Source: an uncultured Ezakiella sp. (GTDB taxonomy: Bacteria; Bacillota; Clostridia; Tissierellales; Peptoniphilaceae). Taken from it: a stretch of 20,090 nucleotides of DNA. The notes beneath the pieces are model-generated. The model was not told the origin of the DNA. It made no database searches and saw nothing but the letters and a program-made list of their open reading frames with translations. The stretch lies in NCBI GenBank assembly GCA_947293975.1, contig CAMYPV010000019.1, forward strand, positions 1-20,090. Direction: 5' to 3'. A program made the position numbers and the translations under genes. Below, piece by piece: positions 9,284 through 16,316 of the stretch. Numbering within the stretch: position 1 is the first letter of the stretch; every line of letters begins with the position of its first letter.

Positions 9284-10743
9284 TGTTAAGAAAATATGAA
9301 CAATTAATTTTCGAAGTTTCAACTCCAGGCAGAACTGCTTATCAATTACCGCCATGTGATGTTGAAGAGCAAAAATTAGATAGTTTTATTCCTGCTGAAT
9401 ATTTGACAAATGAATGTCCAAAACTTCCAGAAGTTAATGAAGTTGATATCATTCGTCACTATACAAATTTGTCGAATAAAAACTATGGAGTTGACACAGG
9501 TTTCTATCCATTAGGAAGCTGTACAATGAAATACAATCCAAAAATTAACGAAGAAATGGCTGCATTACCTGGATTCTCAGGATTGCATCCATATCAAGAT
9601 ATATCACAAGTTCAAGGTGCTCTTGAATTAATGTATAATTTCCAAAATGTTCTTGCTGAAATCAGTGGAATGGATGCGGTTACACTTCAACCTGCTGCTG
9701 GTGCTCACGGTGAACTTACTGGTATTATGTTAGTTAGAGCATATCATGAGTCAAGAGGTGACTTTAAGAGAAATAAAATTATTGTTCCTGACTCAGCTCA
9801 TGGTACAAACCCTGCAACTACTTCAGTATCAGGTTTTACACCTGTTGAAGTTCCAAGTGATGAAAACGGCTTAGTTGATCTAGATGCTCTAAGAGCTGTT
9901 GTTGGTGAAGACACAGCTGGTTTGATGCTTACAAACCCAAATACTTTAGGTATTTTTGACCAACACATTAAGGAAATTACATCAATTATCCATGAAGCTG
10001 GAGGACTTTGCTACTATGATGGCGCTAATGCTAACGCTATTATGGGTAAGGCTCAACCAGGTAAGATGGGCTTTGATATTATCCACTTTAATGTTCACAA
10101 GACTTTGTCAACACCTCACGGTGGTGGCGGTCCTGGTGCAGGTCCTGTTGGATGTAAAGATTTCTTGAAGGAATTTTTACCAATTCCTGTAGTTGAAAAG
10201 AACGAAAATGGTTACTATCTAAACTACGACAAAGAAAAAACAATTGGTAAGATGAAAGATTTCTATGGACACTTCGGAATCCTTGTAAGAGGTTACACAT
10301 ACTGCTTATCAATGGGTTCAGATGGTCTAAGAAAAGCAAGTGAGCTTGCAGTTTTAAATGCAAACTATCTTGCAAAATTACTAAAAGATGACTACAACTT
10401 ACCAATAGATACAGTTTACAAACACGAATTTGTACTTGCTGGACTAAAAGATCATGAAGTTTCAGGCGTTACAACTCTAGATGTTGCTAAGGGATTAATC
10501 GACAGAGGATTCCACCCACCAACAGTTTACTTCCCATTAATTGTTGATGAAGCATTGATGATTGAACCTACTGAAACAGAATCAGTTGAAACATTGGATG
10601 CATTTGTTGCTGCTATGAAGGATATTGCAAAAGTTGCAAAAGAAAATCCTCAATCGCTCAAAGATGCTCCACATAATACAGAAATTTGCAGACCAGACGA
10701 AACATTGGCTGCTAGAAATCCTATCGTTAGACACGATTGGTAA
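9283..10743 (+). CDS. gcvPB: Glycine dehydrogenase (decarboxylating) subunit 2
   Basis: The catalytic C-terminal half of the P protein, 486 residues, normal for the split form. The PLP-binding lysine is K273 in HFNVHKTLSTPHGGGGPGAG (268-287). The GSCTMKYNP block at 78-86 and DSAHGTNPATT are also diagnostic. Its ATG shares bases with the gcvPA stop (TAATG), giving one-to-one translational coupling of the heterodimer partners. It is the last gcv gene. A hairpin with a poor T tract follows, so some transcription may continue into the YitT-family gene 46 bases downstream. The system can run as a glycine catabolic route (CO2, NH3, methylene-THF) or in reverse in some anaerobes; sequence alone does not tell which. 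Confidence 0.97.
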   Translation: MLRKYEQLIFEVSTPGRTAYQLPPCDVEEQKLDSFIPAEYLTNECPKLPEVNEVDIIRHYTNLSNKNYGVDTGFYPLGSCTMKYNPKINEEMAALPGFSGLHPYQDISQVQGALELMYNFQNVLAEISGMDAVTLQPAAGAHGELTGIMLVRAYHESRGDFKRNKIIVPDSAHGTNPATTSVSGFTPVEVPSDENGLVDLDALRAVVGEDTAGLMLTNPNTLGIFDQHIKEITSIIHEAGGLCYYDGANANAIMGKAQPGKMGFDIIHFNVHKTLSTPHGGGGPGAGPVGCKDFLKEFLPIPVVEKNENGYYLNYDKEKTIGKMKDFYGHFGILVRGYTYCLSMGSDGLRKASELAVLNANYLAKLLKDDYNLPIDTVYKHEFVLAGLKDHEVSGVTTLDVAKGLIDRGFHPPTVYFPLIVDEALMIEPTETESVETLDAFVAAMKDIAKVAKENPQSLKDAPHNTEICRPDETLAARNPIVRHDW

Positions 10744-10748
10744 TTATG

Positions 10749-10772
10749 ATGGCGACTTTTTTAAGTCGCCAT
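10749..10772 (+). terminator. Hairpin after gcvPB, weak or partial terminator
   Basis: A perfect 10-bp inverted repeat (ATGGCGACTT at 10749-10758 and AAGTCGCCAT at 10763-10772) with a TTTT loop starts 5 bases after the gcvPB stop. No T run follows the stem (ACATATTA comes next), so it does not fit a standard intrinsic terminator. It may stabilise the 3' end of the gcv message or reduce readthrough into the next gene. Confidence 0.5.
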
Positions 10773-10789
10773 ACATATTAGGAGGTTTT

Positions 10790-11689
10790 ATGAAAGATTT
10801 GAATTTAAGTAAAGAGAGAATTAGCAAGCTTAGAAAATTAAAGCCTAAAGTGACTCTTAAACAATCGTTGTTGATATTGGCAGGGGTAATTATGATTGCT
10901 TGTGCAATTCATTTCTTTTTACTTCCTAACGATTTATCGCTAGGCGGAGCTACTGGTATCGCTCTTATATTAAGTAAAATTACTGGTATTCCCGCACCGC
11001 CACTTCTCATTGTTGCAAATATATTTTTGTTTATAATGGGTTTTATATTCATAGGAAATAAATTTGGAGTATTAACAGTTATTGCATCTATAGGTTTATC
11101 TGGCCTTGTTTGGTTACTTGACATAGTTATTCCTGTTCATGGTCCAATTGTCGATAATGTATTTTTATCACTTATAACTGCATGTATATTGTACGGCGTG
11201 GGCGTTGGGGTTGTGTTAAATCAAAACGCTTCGACTGGTGGTAGCGATATTATATCGAAAATTTTAAATAAATTTTTAGGTCTCGATCTTGGAAAGGGAT
11301 GTTTATTAACAGATTTTATTATTACACTAATTGTAGGATTTTCATACGGAATGGAGATTGCTCTTTATTGCTTGGTAGGGGTTATACTTACAGGAATAAT
11401 TGTAGACTATACAATTGATGGTATGAATGTTGGTAAGATGTGTTATATTACTACATCTGAACCTGAAAAAATATGTGAGTTCTTAATTTCAATGGGTAGA
11501 AGCGCCACTGTTTATAATGCAAAGGGTGCTTACGAAAACAAACAGCGCGAAGTTATTCAAACTGTTATTAATAATCGCGATTTGATAAGGCTTAGGGCGT
11601 ATATAAATACTATTGATACAAAAGTTTTTATGGTTGTTTCTAACGCACATCAAGTTTTTGGTTGGCATTGGAAAAATATTGAAGATTAG
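10790..11689 (+). CDS. YitT-family membrane protein (DUF161 plus DUF2179)
   Basis: A 299-residue integral membrane protein of the YitT/YqfU family, whose transport or other function is not established. I chose ATG 10790 because AGGAGG at 10780-10785 precedes it and the protein then starts like other family members; the reading frame stays open upstream into gcvPB, but that part overlaps GcvPB coding and has no family resemblance. Several hydrophobic segments cover about residues 25-215. They include LGGATG (51-56) and ASTGGSD (147-153), the conserved glycine-rich motifs. The soluble C-terminal DUF2179 domain (about 220-290) carries the GRSATVYNAKGAY stretch near the usual ligand-binding-like fold. 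It may be co-transcribed from the gcv promoter past the weak hairpin, or have its own unseen promoter. No functional link with glycine cleavage is known to me. Confidence 0.9.
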   Translation: MKDLNLSKERISKLRKLKPKVTLKQSLLILAGVIMIACAIHFFLLPNDLSLGGATGIALILSKITGIPAPPLLIVANIFLFIMGFIFIGNKFGVLTVIASIGLSGLVWLLDIVIPVHGPIVDNVFLSLITACILYGVGVGVVLNQNASTGGSDIISKILNKFLGLDLGKGCLLTDFIITLIVGFSYGMEIALYCLVGVILTGIIVDYTIDGMNVGKMCYITTSEPEKICEFLISMGRSATVYNAKGAYENKQREVIQTVINNRDLIRLRAYINTIDTKVFMVVSNAHQVFGWHWKNIED

Positions 11690-11691
11690 AC

Positions 11692-11720
11692 TTTAATTTT
11701 TTTGAATTATGTGTTACAAT
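11692..11720 (+). promoter_or_regulatory. Possible extended -10 promoter of the second stalk-domain gene
   Basis: TGTTACAAT at 11712-11720 is an extended -10 (TGn plus TACAAT), 20 bases before the start codon. A poor -35 (TTTAAT, 11692-11697) lies 17 bases upstream. The extended element can compensate for the weak -35. No hairpin terminator separates this from the YitT-family gene. Confidence 0.45.
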
Positions 11721-11739
11721 TAACTCAGGAAAGAGGGAT

Positions 11740-12717
11740 ATGGTGAAGAAATATTTTAAATTCATAATACTTGTCTTTTTGATATTACTTGGCAAAAATA
11801 TTGATGCCAGTAATAATGAGTTAAAATATCTTAAAGGCATCAAAGAATATGAATTCAAACAAAAGCCTTATATTGTTGATGCTGTAAGTGATGACATGCT
11901 CTATATGATACCTTTAAGAGAAACGATGGAGAGTTTGGGCTATAGCGTAAGATGGTATAGAAATGGCACTATTAAAGTTAATAAAGGCTTTATTAGGGCG
12001 ACCCTTGTTGTAAATGAGGACAATTATCTAGATAGATATGATGTAAAAAAGAATTTGTATATCACGCCTCTGTACAATAATGGTGTATGTTATGTGCCTA
12101 ATACTTTTTTCAGCGATATATTGAATTATGACATTTTTACAATGGATGATGCAATATATTTAAGAAGTAAGATTGATGGTATTGTTTCAAAGACTTCATC
12201 ATCAATAATTAACTTGGATGAAAGCAAAACAAAAACATCGAAGGTTGAAATTGTTTATCCGACATTTACAAAAAAAGATCATTTATTTATAAATGATTTG
12301 ATAAAAAAATATATCGAAAAAATTAAAGATGAATACCGCTTTGAGAAAATTAATTTGATGTATGATATTGGGATTTCAAACTCAAAAGTTGTAAGCGTTA
12401 TTTTTAGAGGAGATTTAATTTCAGGCAAGACAAAAGAAAATTTTTTTGACTCTCTAAACTTTGATGTAAAAAACAAAAAGCAAATTAATTTTAGCGATAT
12501 TGTAATTGATACTAAGAGTTCAAACAAATTTATTAAAGAGGGCTTAAAATATGATGGAGATAATTTTAGTTTAGATGCTGTTAAAATGTATCTCGTCAAG
12601 GACGCCGTTGTTATATATCAAGATACAAATCGAGATAAGACTTTAAGTAAATATTATAAGTTATATGAGTTAGAACATTTATCAAGCCTTGAAGGCGAGT
12701 TTTTGTTCGATCGTTAG
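11740..12717 (+). CDS. Secreted or anchored stalk-domain protein with DUF4163/DUF3298-like C-terminus
   Basis: A 325-residue exported protein. Residues 1-24 form a signal peptide or membrane anchor (VKKYFKF then a hydrophobic run to about 18, then NIDAS). Residues about 38-160 resemble a divergent copper-amine-oxidase N-like stalk domain (MIPLRETMESLGYSVRW, then TLVVN and YVPNTFFSDIL). From about 168 (VEIVYPTF) the protein resembles the DUF4163/DUF3298 pair found in the sporulation deacetylase PdaC and in the lysozyme-sensing anti-sigma factor RsiV. No deacetylase or sigma-binding domain is present, so function is unknown; a wall-binding or sensing role is a guess. The ATG follows GAGG with short spacing; GTG at 11743 is an alternative start. 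Its stop codon is only five bases before the purine riboswitch, so the riboswitch promoter must lie within this gene or the two are co-transcribed. Confidence 0.75.
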   Translation: MVKKYFKFIILVFLILLGKNIDASNNELKYLKGIKEYEFKQKPYIVDAVSDDMLYMIPLRETMESLGYSVRWYRNGTIKVNKGFIRATLVVNEDNYLDRYDVKKNLYITPLYNNGVCYVPNTFFSDILNYDIFTMDDAIYLRSKIDGIVSKTSSSIINLDESKTKTSKVEIVYPTFTKKDHLFINDLIKKYIEKIKDEYRFEKINLMYDIGISNSKVVSVIFRGDLISGKTKENFFDSLNFDVKNKKQINFSDIVIDTKSSNKFIKEGLKYDGDNFSLDAVKMYLVKDAVVIYQDTNRDKTLSKYYKLYELEHLSSLEGEFLFDR

Positions 12718-12722
12718 GATAA

Positions 12723-12814
12723 GTGCATCTAGGGAACCATACGCAAGTAAAGGACCAAGCGATGCAAGGAGCGCATGCTCCCACACCGGAGGGATAAAAG
12801 CCCAGACGGGTAGG
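12723..12814 (+). ncRNA. PRPP riboswitch (ykkC family, subtype 2b) controlling the purine operon
   Basis: The leader of purE matches the ykkC aptamer. CTAGGG at 12729-12734 is followed by GGACC (12752-12756), and ACACCGGAGGGATAAAAGCCC runs at 12783-12803. The last stretch is the family signature, and the following AGACGGGTAGG is typical of the PRPP subtype. P1 pairs GCATC (12725-12729) with GATGC (12761-12765). A short arm TAC-GCAA-GTA at 12740-12749 ends in a GNRA-type loop. A second hairpin, GGAGC/GCTCC, spans 12768-12781. ykkC relatives sense guanidine, ppGpp, PRPP or nucleoside diphosphates. Position before a de novo purine operon points to PRPP, for which ligand binding turns expression on. 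The aptamer's 3' strand is also the left arm of the terminator at 12796-12839, so folding is mutually exclusive. Subtype is assigned from context and recalled sequence, not from an alignment. Confidence 0.92.
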
Positions 12815-12839
12815 TTTTCCCTACCCGTCTGGGCTTTTT
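12796..12839 (+). terminator. Riboswitch-controlled intrinsic terminator before purE
   Basis: A perfect 19-bp stem (12796-12814 with 12820-12838) closes over a TTTTC loop and runs into a T tract at 12835-12839. The 5' arm begins with AAAAGCCC, which is part of the conserved aptamer core, so a ligand-bound aptamer should prevent this stem from forming. That gives an ON switch for purE and downstream genes at high PRPP. Confidence 0.93.
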
Positions 12840-12915
12840 AATTTTTCTTATTGCCATTAGAGAGCGATTTAATAATCGAAGATGTGGGTTGTAATTTTTT
12901 ATTTTAGGAGGAATT

Positions 12916-13395
12916 ATGAAAGTAGCTATTATTATGGGAAGCATCAGCGATAGAGAGCTGATGGAAAAATCAGAAAAGATTTTGGACAAGTTTGGTATTG
13001 AAAAACATTGTGAAGTTATTTCCGCACACAGAACACCTGATCGTGCATTTGAGTTTGCAAAAACTGCACGTGAAAATGGTATTGATGCAATTATAGCAAT
13101 TGCTGGTAAGGCTGCACATTTGGCAGGAGTTATTGCTGCAATTACAACTGTACCGGTCATTGGTGTACCAGGAAAGACATCAGTAATGGGTGGATGCGAT
13201 TCATTGTTTTCAGTTGTGCAAATGCCAAAGGGTATTCCTGTAGCGACTGTTGCAATTGATGGTGCAGAAAATGCGGCGTTACTTGCTGTTTCAATGTTGA
13301 GTCTAAAATATCCAGAACTAGTTGAGAAACTAGAAAATTATAGAAAAGAATTAAAAGATCAAGTTAGAGAAATGAACGAGGAGTTAAATAAATAA
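12916..13395 (+). CDS. purE: Phosphoribosylaminoimidazole carboxylase, PurE
   Basis: A 159-residue cytoplasmic enzyme at the carboxylation step of de novo purine synthesis. It either rearranges N5-CAIR to CAIR (class I, with PurK) or carboxylates AIR directly (class II). The N-terminus MGSISDRELM (9-18) and SAHRTP (36-41) are typical, as is VQMPKGIPVATV. The loop holding the conserved His reads AIAGKAAHLAG (61-71, H68). The common class I form is AGAGGAAHLPG, and the next loop reads GKTSVMGG instead of the usual QSAALSG type. It is not the IAGRSNALSG form of class II either. No purK is in the window, so which reaction it catalyses is open. AGGAGG at 12907-12912 precedes the ATG. Its stop overlaps the purF start (TAATG). 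Confidence 0.95.
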   Translation: MKVAIIMGSISDRELMEKSEKILDKFGIEKHCEVISAHRTPDRAFEFAKTARENGIDAIIAIAGKAAHLAGVIAAITTVPVIGVPGKTSVMGGCDSLFSVVQMPKGIPVATVAIDGAENAALLAVSMLSLKYPELVEKLENYRKELKDQVREMNEELNK

Positions 13396-14735
13396 TGAGT
13401 GGAGTTGCCGGAGTATACTCTAAAGAAGATGGTGCACAAGAGTATATTTATTATATGCTATATGCTTTACAGCACAGAGGTCAAGAATCTGCAGGATTGG
13501 CTTGCTATAATAATGGTTTGATTGATTATCATAAGTCACAAGGGCTTGTAAATGATGTTTTTACAAGAGATGTAATGAGTAGAATGAATGGAAACATCGC
13601 AATAGGCCATGTTAGAATGGCTGCAAAATCAGAAGGCCTAGACTATCCATATTTGCAACCAATTGTTGCTGGTTATAGACAAGGTGCTCTTGGAATTGTT
13701 CATGATGGACATATTTCAAATGCGGAAGAATTGAAAGAAGAATTGCAAAATCAAGGTTATATGTTCCAATCTAAGCTGGACACAGAAGTTATTGCAACAC
13801 TTCTTGCAAAAAACACAAAAGAAAATATAACTCAGTCAATTCTTGACACTGTAAAGATGATTAAAGGTTCTTATGCAATTGTAATTATGGCAAACGACGA
13901 ATTGTACGCACTTAGAGATTATTATGGCATTAAGCCTTTGTCAATTGGTAAATTGAACGATAGATATTTAGTTGCAAGTGAAACTTGTGCATTTGACTCA
14001 ATTGGTGCAGAATTTGTGCGTGACGTTGAGCCAGGTGAAATCATAAAAATTAACGACAAAGGCATTGAAATTATTCAAAAGGGTGATCCTAGCAGAAGAA
14101 AACTTGGTGTATTTGAGATGGTATATATTGCAAGACCAGATTCATACATTGATGGCCGTTCAATTTATTCGGCAAGACGTAATGCAGGAAAAATTTTGGC
14201 AAAGGAATTTCCAGTTGATGCAGATCTTGTTGTTGGAGCACCTGATAGTGGTATAAGTTTTGCAATTGGATATGCTGAACAATCAGGAATTAGATATACA
14301 GAAGGCATTATTAAAAATAGATATGTTGGTAGAACTTTTATTCAGCCAACTCAAGAGCTTAGAGAGCTTGGTGTAAAAATAAAATTAAATCCTTTAAGAG
14401 AATATGTTGAAGGAAAGCGAATTGTGCTTGTCGATGACTCAATCGTTCGTGGCACAACTATGAGAAGGACAATTAAGATGCTTCGTGATGTTGGCGTTAA
14501 AGAAATTCACGTTAGAGTAGGTAGTCCAATGGTTAAATATTCTTCAAATCTTATGATGAACACGCCAACTCGTGAAGAATTAATAGCTGCAAATCATACT
14601 AAAGATGAAATTAGGGATTTGATTGGAGCGGATTCGTTGGAATTTATATCGCTTGATGGTTTATATGAAGCGATGGGCGGAAGAGATTTTACAGAAGGTT
14701 GTTTTACAGGAAATTTCCCAAAGGGAACTTTATAA
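13395..14735 (+). CDS. purF: PurF amidophosphoribosyltransferase with degenerate glutaminase site
   Basis: The committed step of purine synthesis: PRPP plus an amino donor gives phosphoribosylamine. The protein has 446 residues. The C-terminal phosphoribosyltransferase domain is intact, with ARPDS, IKNRYVGRTFIQP and the PRPP loop IVLVDDSIVRGTT (343-355). The N-terminal Ntn glutaminase domain is not. Family members begin, after Met or propeptide removal, with a nucleophilic Cys (CGxxG); here the protein starts M-S-G-V-A-G, so Ser replaces Cys. The usual HVRYST reads HVRMAA (72-77) and the HNGNL oxyanion-hole motif reads HDGHI (103-107). The Asp of the DTE motif (129-131) remains. Cysteines that bind Fe-S in the Bacillus-type enzyme are mostly absent; only the CFTG one remains. 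The start is certain: an in-frame stop lies at 13389-13391 and GAGGAG at 13378-13383. The enzyme may use ammonia. Confidence 0.95.
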   Translation: MSGVAGVYSKEDGAQEYIYYMLYALQHRGQESAGLACYNNGLIDYHKSQGLVNDVFTRDVMSRMNGNIAIGHVRMAAKSEGLDYPYLQPIVAGYRQGALGIVHDGHISNAEELKEELQNQGYMFQSKLDTEVIATLLAKNTKENITQSILDTVKMIKGSYAIVIMANDELYALRDYYGIKPLSIGKLNDRYLVASETCAFDSIGAEFVRDVEPGEIIKINDKGIEIIQKGDPSRRKLGVFEMVYIARPDSYIDGRSIYSARRNAGKILAKEFPVDADLVVGAPDSGISFAIGYAEQSGIRYTEGIIKNRYVGRTFIQPTQELRELGVKIKLNPLREYVEGKRIVLVDDSIVRGTTMRRTIKMLRDVGVKEIHVRVGSPMVKYSSNLMMNTPTREELIAANHTKDEIRDLIGADSLEFISLDGLYEAMGGRDFTEGCFTGNFPKGTL

Positions 14736-14745
14736 GGAGGAGTTT

Positions 14746-15777
14746 ATGTCAATTTCTTACAAAGACGCAGGTGTAGATAAAGAACAAGGATACAAAGAGG
14801 TCCAACTTATCAAAGAACATATTAAAAGAACAAATCGTGATGGAGTTTTAGGTGGCATTGGAGGTTTTAGTGGTTTATTTAAATTAAAAAACTACAAAAA
14901 TCCAGTGCTTGTAAGTGGTACTGATGGTGTAGGTACAAAGTTAAAATTTGCATTTTTATGTGATAAGCACGACACAATTGGTATTGATGCAGTTGCAATG
15001 TGTGTAAATGATATTCTATGTCAAGGTGCAGAGCCTTTATTCTTTTTAGACTACATCGCTACAGGAAAACTTATTGCAGAAAAAATGGCAGAGATTGTTA
15101 AAGGCGTTGCTGATGGATGCGTTCAAGCAGGCGCTGCTTTAATTGGTGGAGAAACTGCTGAGATGCCAGGATTTTATCATGAGGATGAATATGACATTGC
15201 AGGTTTTGCTGTTGGATGTGTTGAAGAAGATGAAATAATCACAAACGAAAATGTTAAGGAAGGCGATGTTTTGATTGGACTTACTTCATCAGGGGTTCAT
15301 TCAAATGGATATTCTTTGGTTAGAAAAATTGTATTTGACGTTCATAAGGCTGATCTTGACAAAGTTTATGATGGGCTTGACAAGACTCTTAAAGAGGAGC
15401 TGTTGACACCAACCAGAATTTATAAAGATGCAGTTTTTGCACTTAAAGATAAAATTGATATCCACGGAATGTGCCATGTAACTGGCGGCGGCTTTTACGA
15501 AAACATTCCAAGAATGTTAGGCGACGGACTTGTTGCTGAAATCGATACAAAAGATATTAAGACACCAAGAATTTTTGGTTTGTTACAAGAATGGGCAAAT
15601 GTAAATACAAAAGAGATGTATGGAACATTTAACATGGGAATTGGTTTTATATTTGCTGTTGACAAAAATGATGTAGATAAATCAATTGAAATTCTAAAGG
15701 CAGTGGGTGAAGCACCTGTTGTTATTGGCGAAGTTAAAAAAGGCGATGGAGACAGATGCGTAATAAAAGGGCTATAA
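14746..15777 (+). CDS. purM: Phosphoribosylformylglycinamidine cyclo-ligase (AIR synthetase)
   Basis: Closes FGAM to aminoimidazole ribonucleotide using ATP, in the cytoplasm. The 343 residues match the family. Typical blocks are SYKDAGVD at the N-terminus, the glycine-rich GTDGVGTK (58-65), ALIGGETAEMPGFY, TSSGVHSNGYSLVR and HVTGGGFYENIPRML. The frame stays open upstream, but ATG 14746 is preceded by AAGGAGG at 14734-14740, which overlaps the purF stop codon, and gives the standard N-terminus. The last 22 bases overlap purN. It sits in the usual F-M-N-H order of the operon, although its substrate maker, FGAM synthase (purL/purQ/purS), is not in the window. Confidence 0.97.
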   Translation: MSISYKDAGVDKEQGYKEVQLIKEHIKRTNRDGVLGGIGGFSGLFKLKNYKNPVLVSGTDGVGTKLKFAFLCDKHDTIGIDAVAMCVNDILCQGAEPLFFLDYIATGKLIAEKMAEIVKGVADGCVQAGAALIGGETAEMPGFYHEDEYDIAGFAVGCVEEDEIITNENVKEGDVLIGLTSSGVHSNGYSLVRKIVFDVHKADLDKVYDGLDKTLKEELLTPTRIYKDAVFALKDKIDIHGMCHVTGGGFYENIPRMLGDGLVAEIDTKDIKTPRIFGLLQEWANVNTKEMYGTFNMGIGFIFAVDKNDVDKSIEILKAVGEAPVVIGEVKKGDGDRCVIKGL

Positions 15778-16316
15778 TATTGATTTCTGGCGGTGGAAGT
15801 AATATGGAAGCCATTGCCAAAAACGTGGACGAAATTGATATTGTAGGGGTTTATTCAGATAGAGATTGTGGTGGAATAGAAAGGGCAAAAAAATTAAATT
15901 TAGATGCCGAGTGGATCAAGGAAAATTTCTTTGATAATTTAAAAGAAATTATTTCTAAAAAGAAAGTTGATTTTATTATCCTTGCAGGTTTTTTAAAAAT
16001 TTTGCCAAAGGAATTTGTAGAAAATTCTGTGCCTATTTTAAATATCCACCCTTCGCTATTGCCAAAATATGGTGGCAAAGGCTGTCATGGATTAAATGTA
16101 CACAATATGGTATTAAAATCTAAAGACGAGTATTCAGGCGCAACAGTACATCTTGTCGATAGTGGGATTGATACTGGAAAGATTTTGTTGCAATCATTCG
16201 TATCGATTAAAGGTTTGACAGATGCCAATCAAATTGCTGAGAGGGTTCTTGTTACAGAACATAAATTATATAGTATGGCTATTAAATTATTTGTCAGAAA
16301 TGGAGGAGAGTTATGA
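15756..16316 (+). CDS. purN: Phosphoribosylglycinamide formyltransferase (10-formyl-THF dependent)
   Basis: Transfers a formyl group from 10-formyl-tetrahydrofolate to GAR. The 186 residues suit the family (around 190-210). SGGGSNM near the N-terminus is the phosphate-binding loop. The catalytic triad is visible as N96 and H98 in NIHPSLLPKY and D139 in the VHLVDSGIDTG stretch, aligning with N106, H108 and D144 of the E. coli enzyme by spacing. The ATG lies inside the end of purM (22-base overlap), with GGAG four bases upstream. The stop overlaps the purH start as ATGA. Its one-carbon donor can derive from methylene-THF made by the gcv products encoded upstream. Confidence 0.96.
   Translation: MRNKRAIILISGGGSNMEAIAKNVDEIDIVGVYSDRDCGGIERAKKLNLDAEWIKENFFDNLKEIISKKKVDFIILAGFLKILPKEFVENSVPILNIHPSLLPKYGGKGCHGLNVHNMVLKSKDEYSGATVHLVDSGIDTGKILLQSFVSIKGLTDANQIAERVLVTEHKLYSMAIKLFVRNGGEL

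Noticed and set aside
10625..10789. Longer start for the YitT-family gene
   Set aside because: This would overlap gcvPB in another frame, run through the hairpin and ignore the good AGGAGG before ATG 10790.
12600..12722. Guanine aptamer in tandem with the PRPP riboswitch
   Set aside because: This stretch is coding sequence of the stalk-domain protein up to 12717 and shows no purine-aptamer core.
13395..13400. Sequencing error explaining the missing PurF cysteine
   Set aside because: One base could turn AGT into TGT, but the RMAA and HDG changes at other glutaminase positions would remain unexplained.
14623..14745. Longer start for purM inside purF
   Set aside because: AAGGAGG and ATG at 14746 give the standard PurM N-terminus; the upstream codons are out-of-frame purF sequence.
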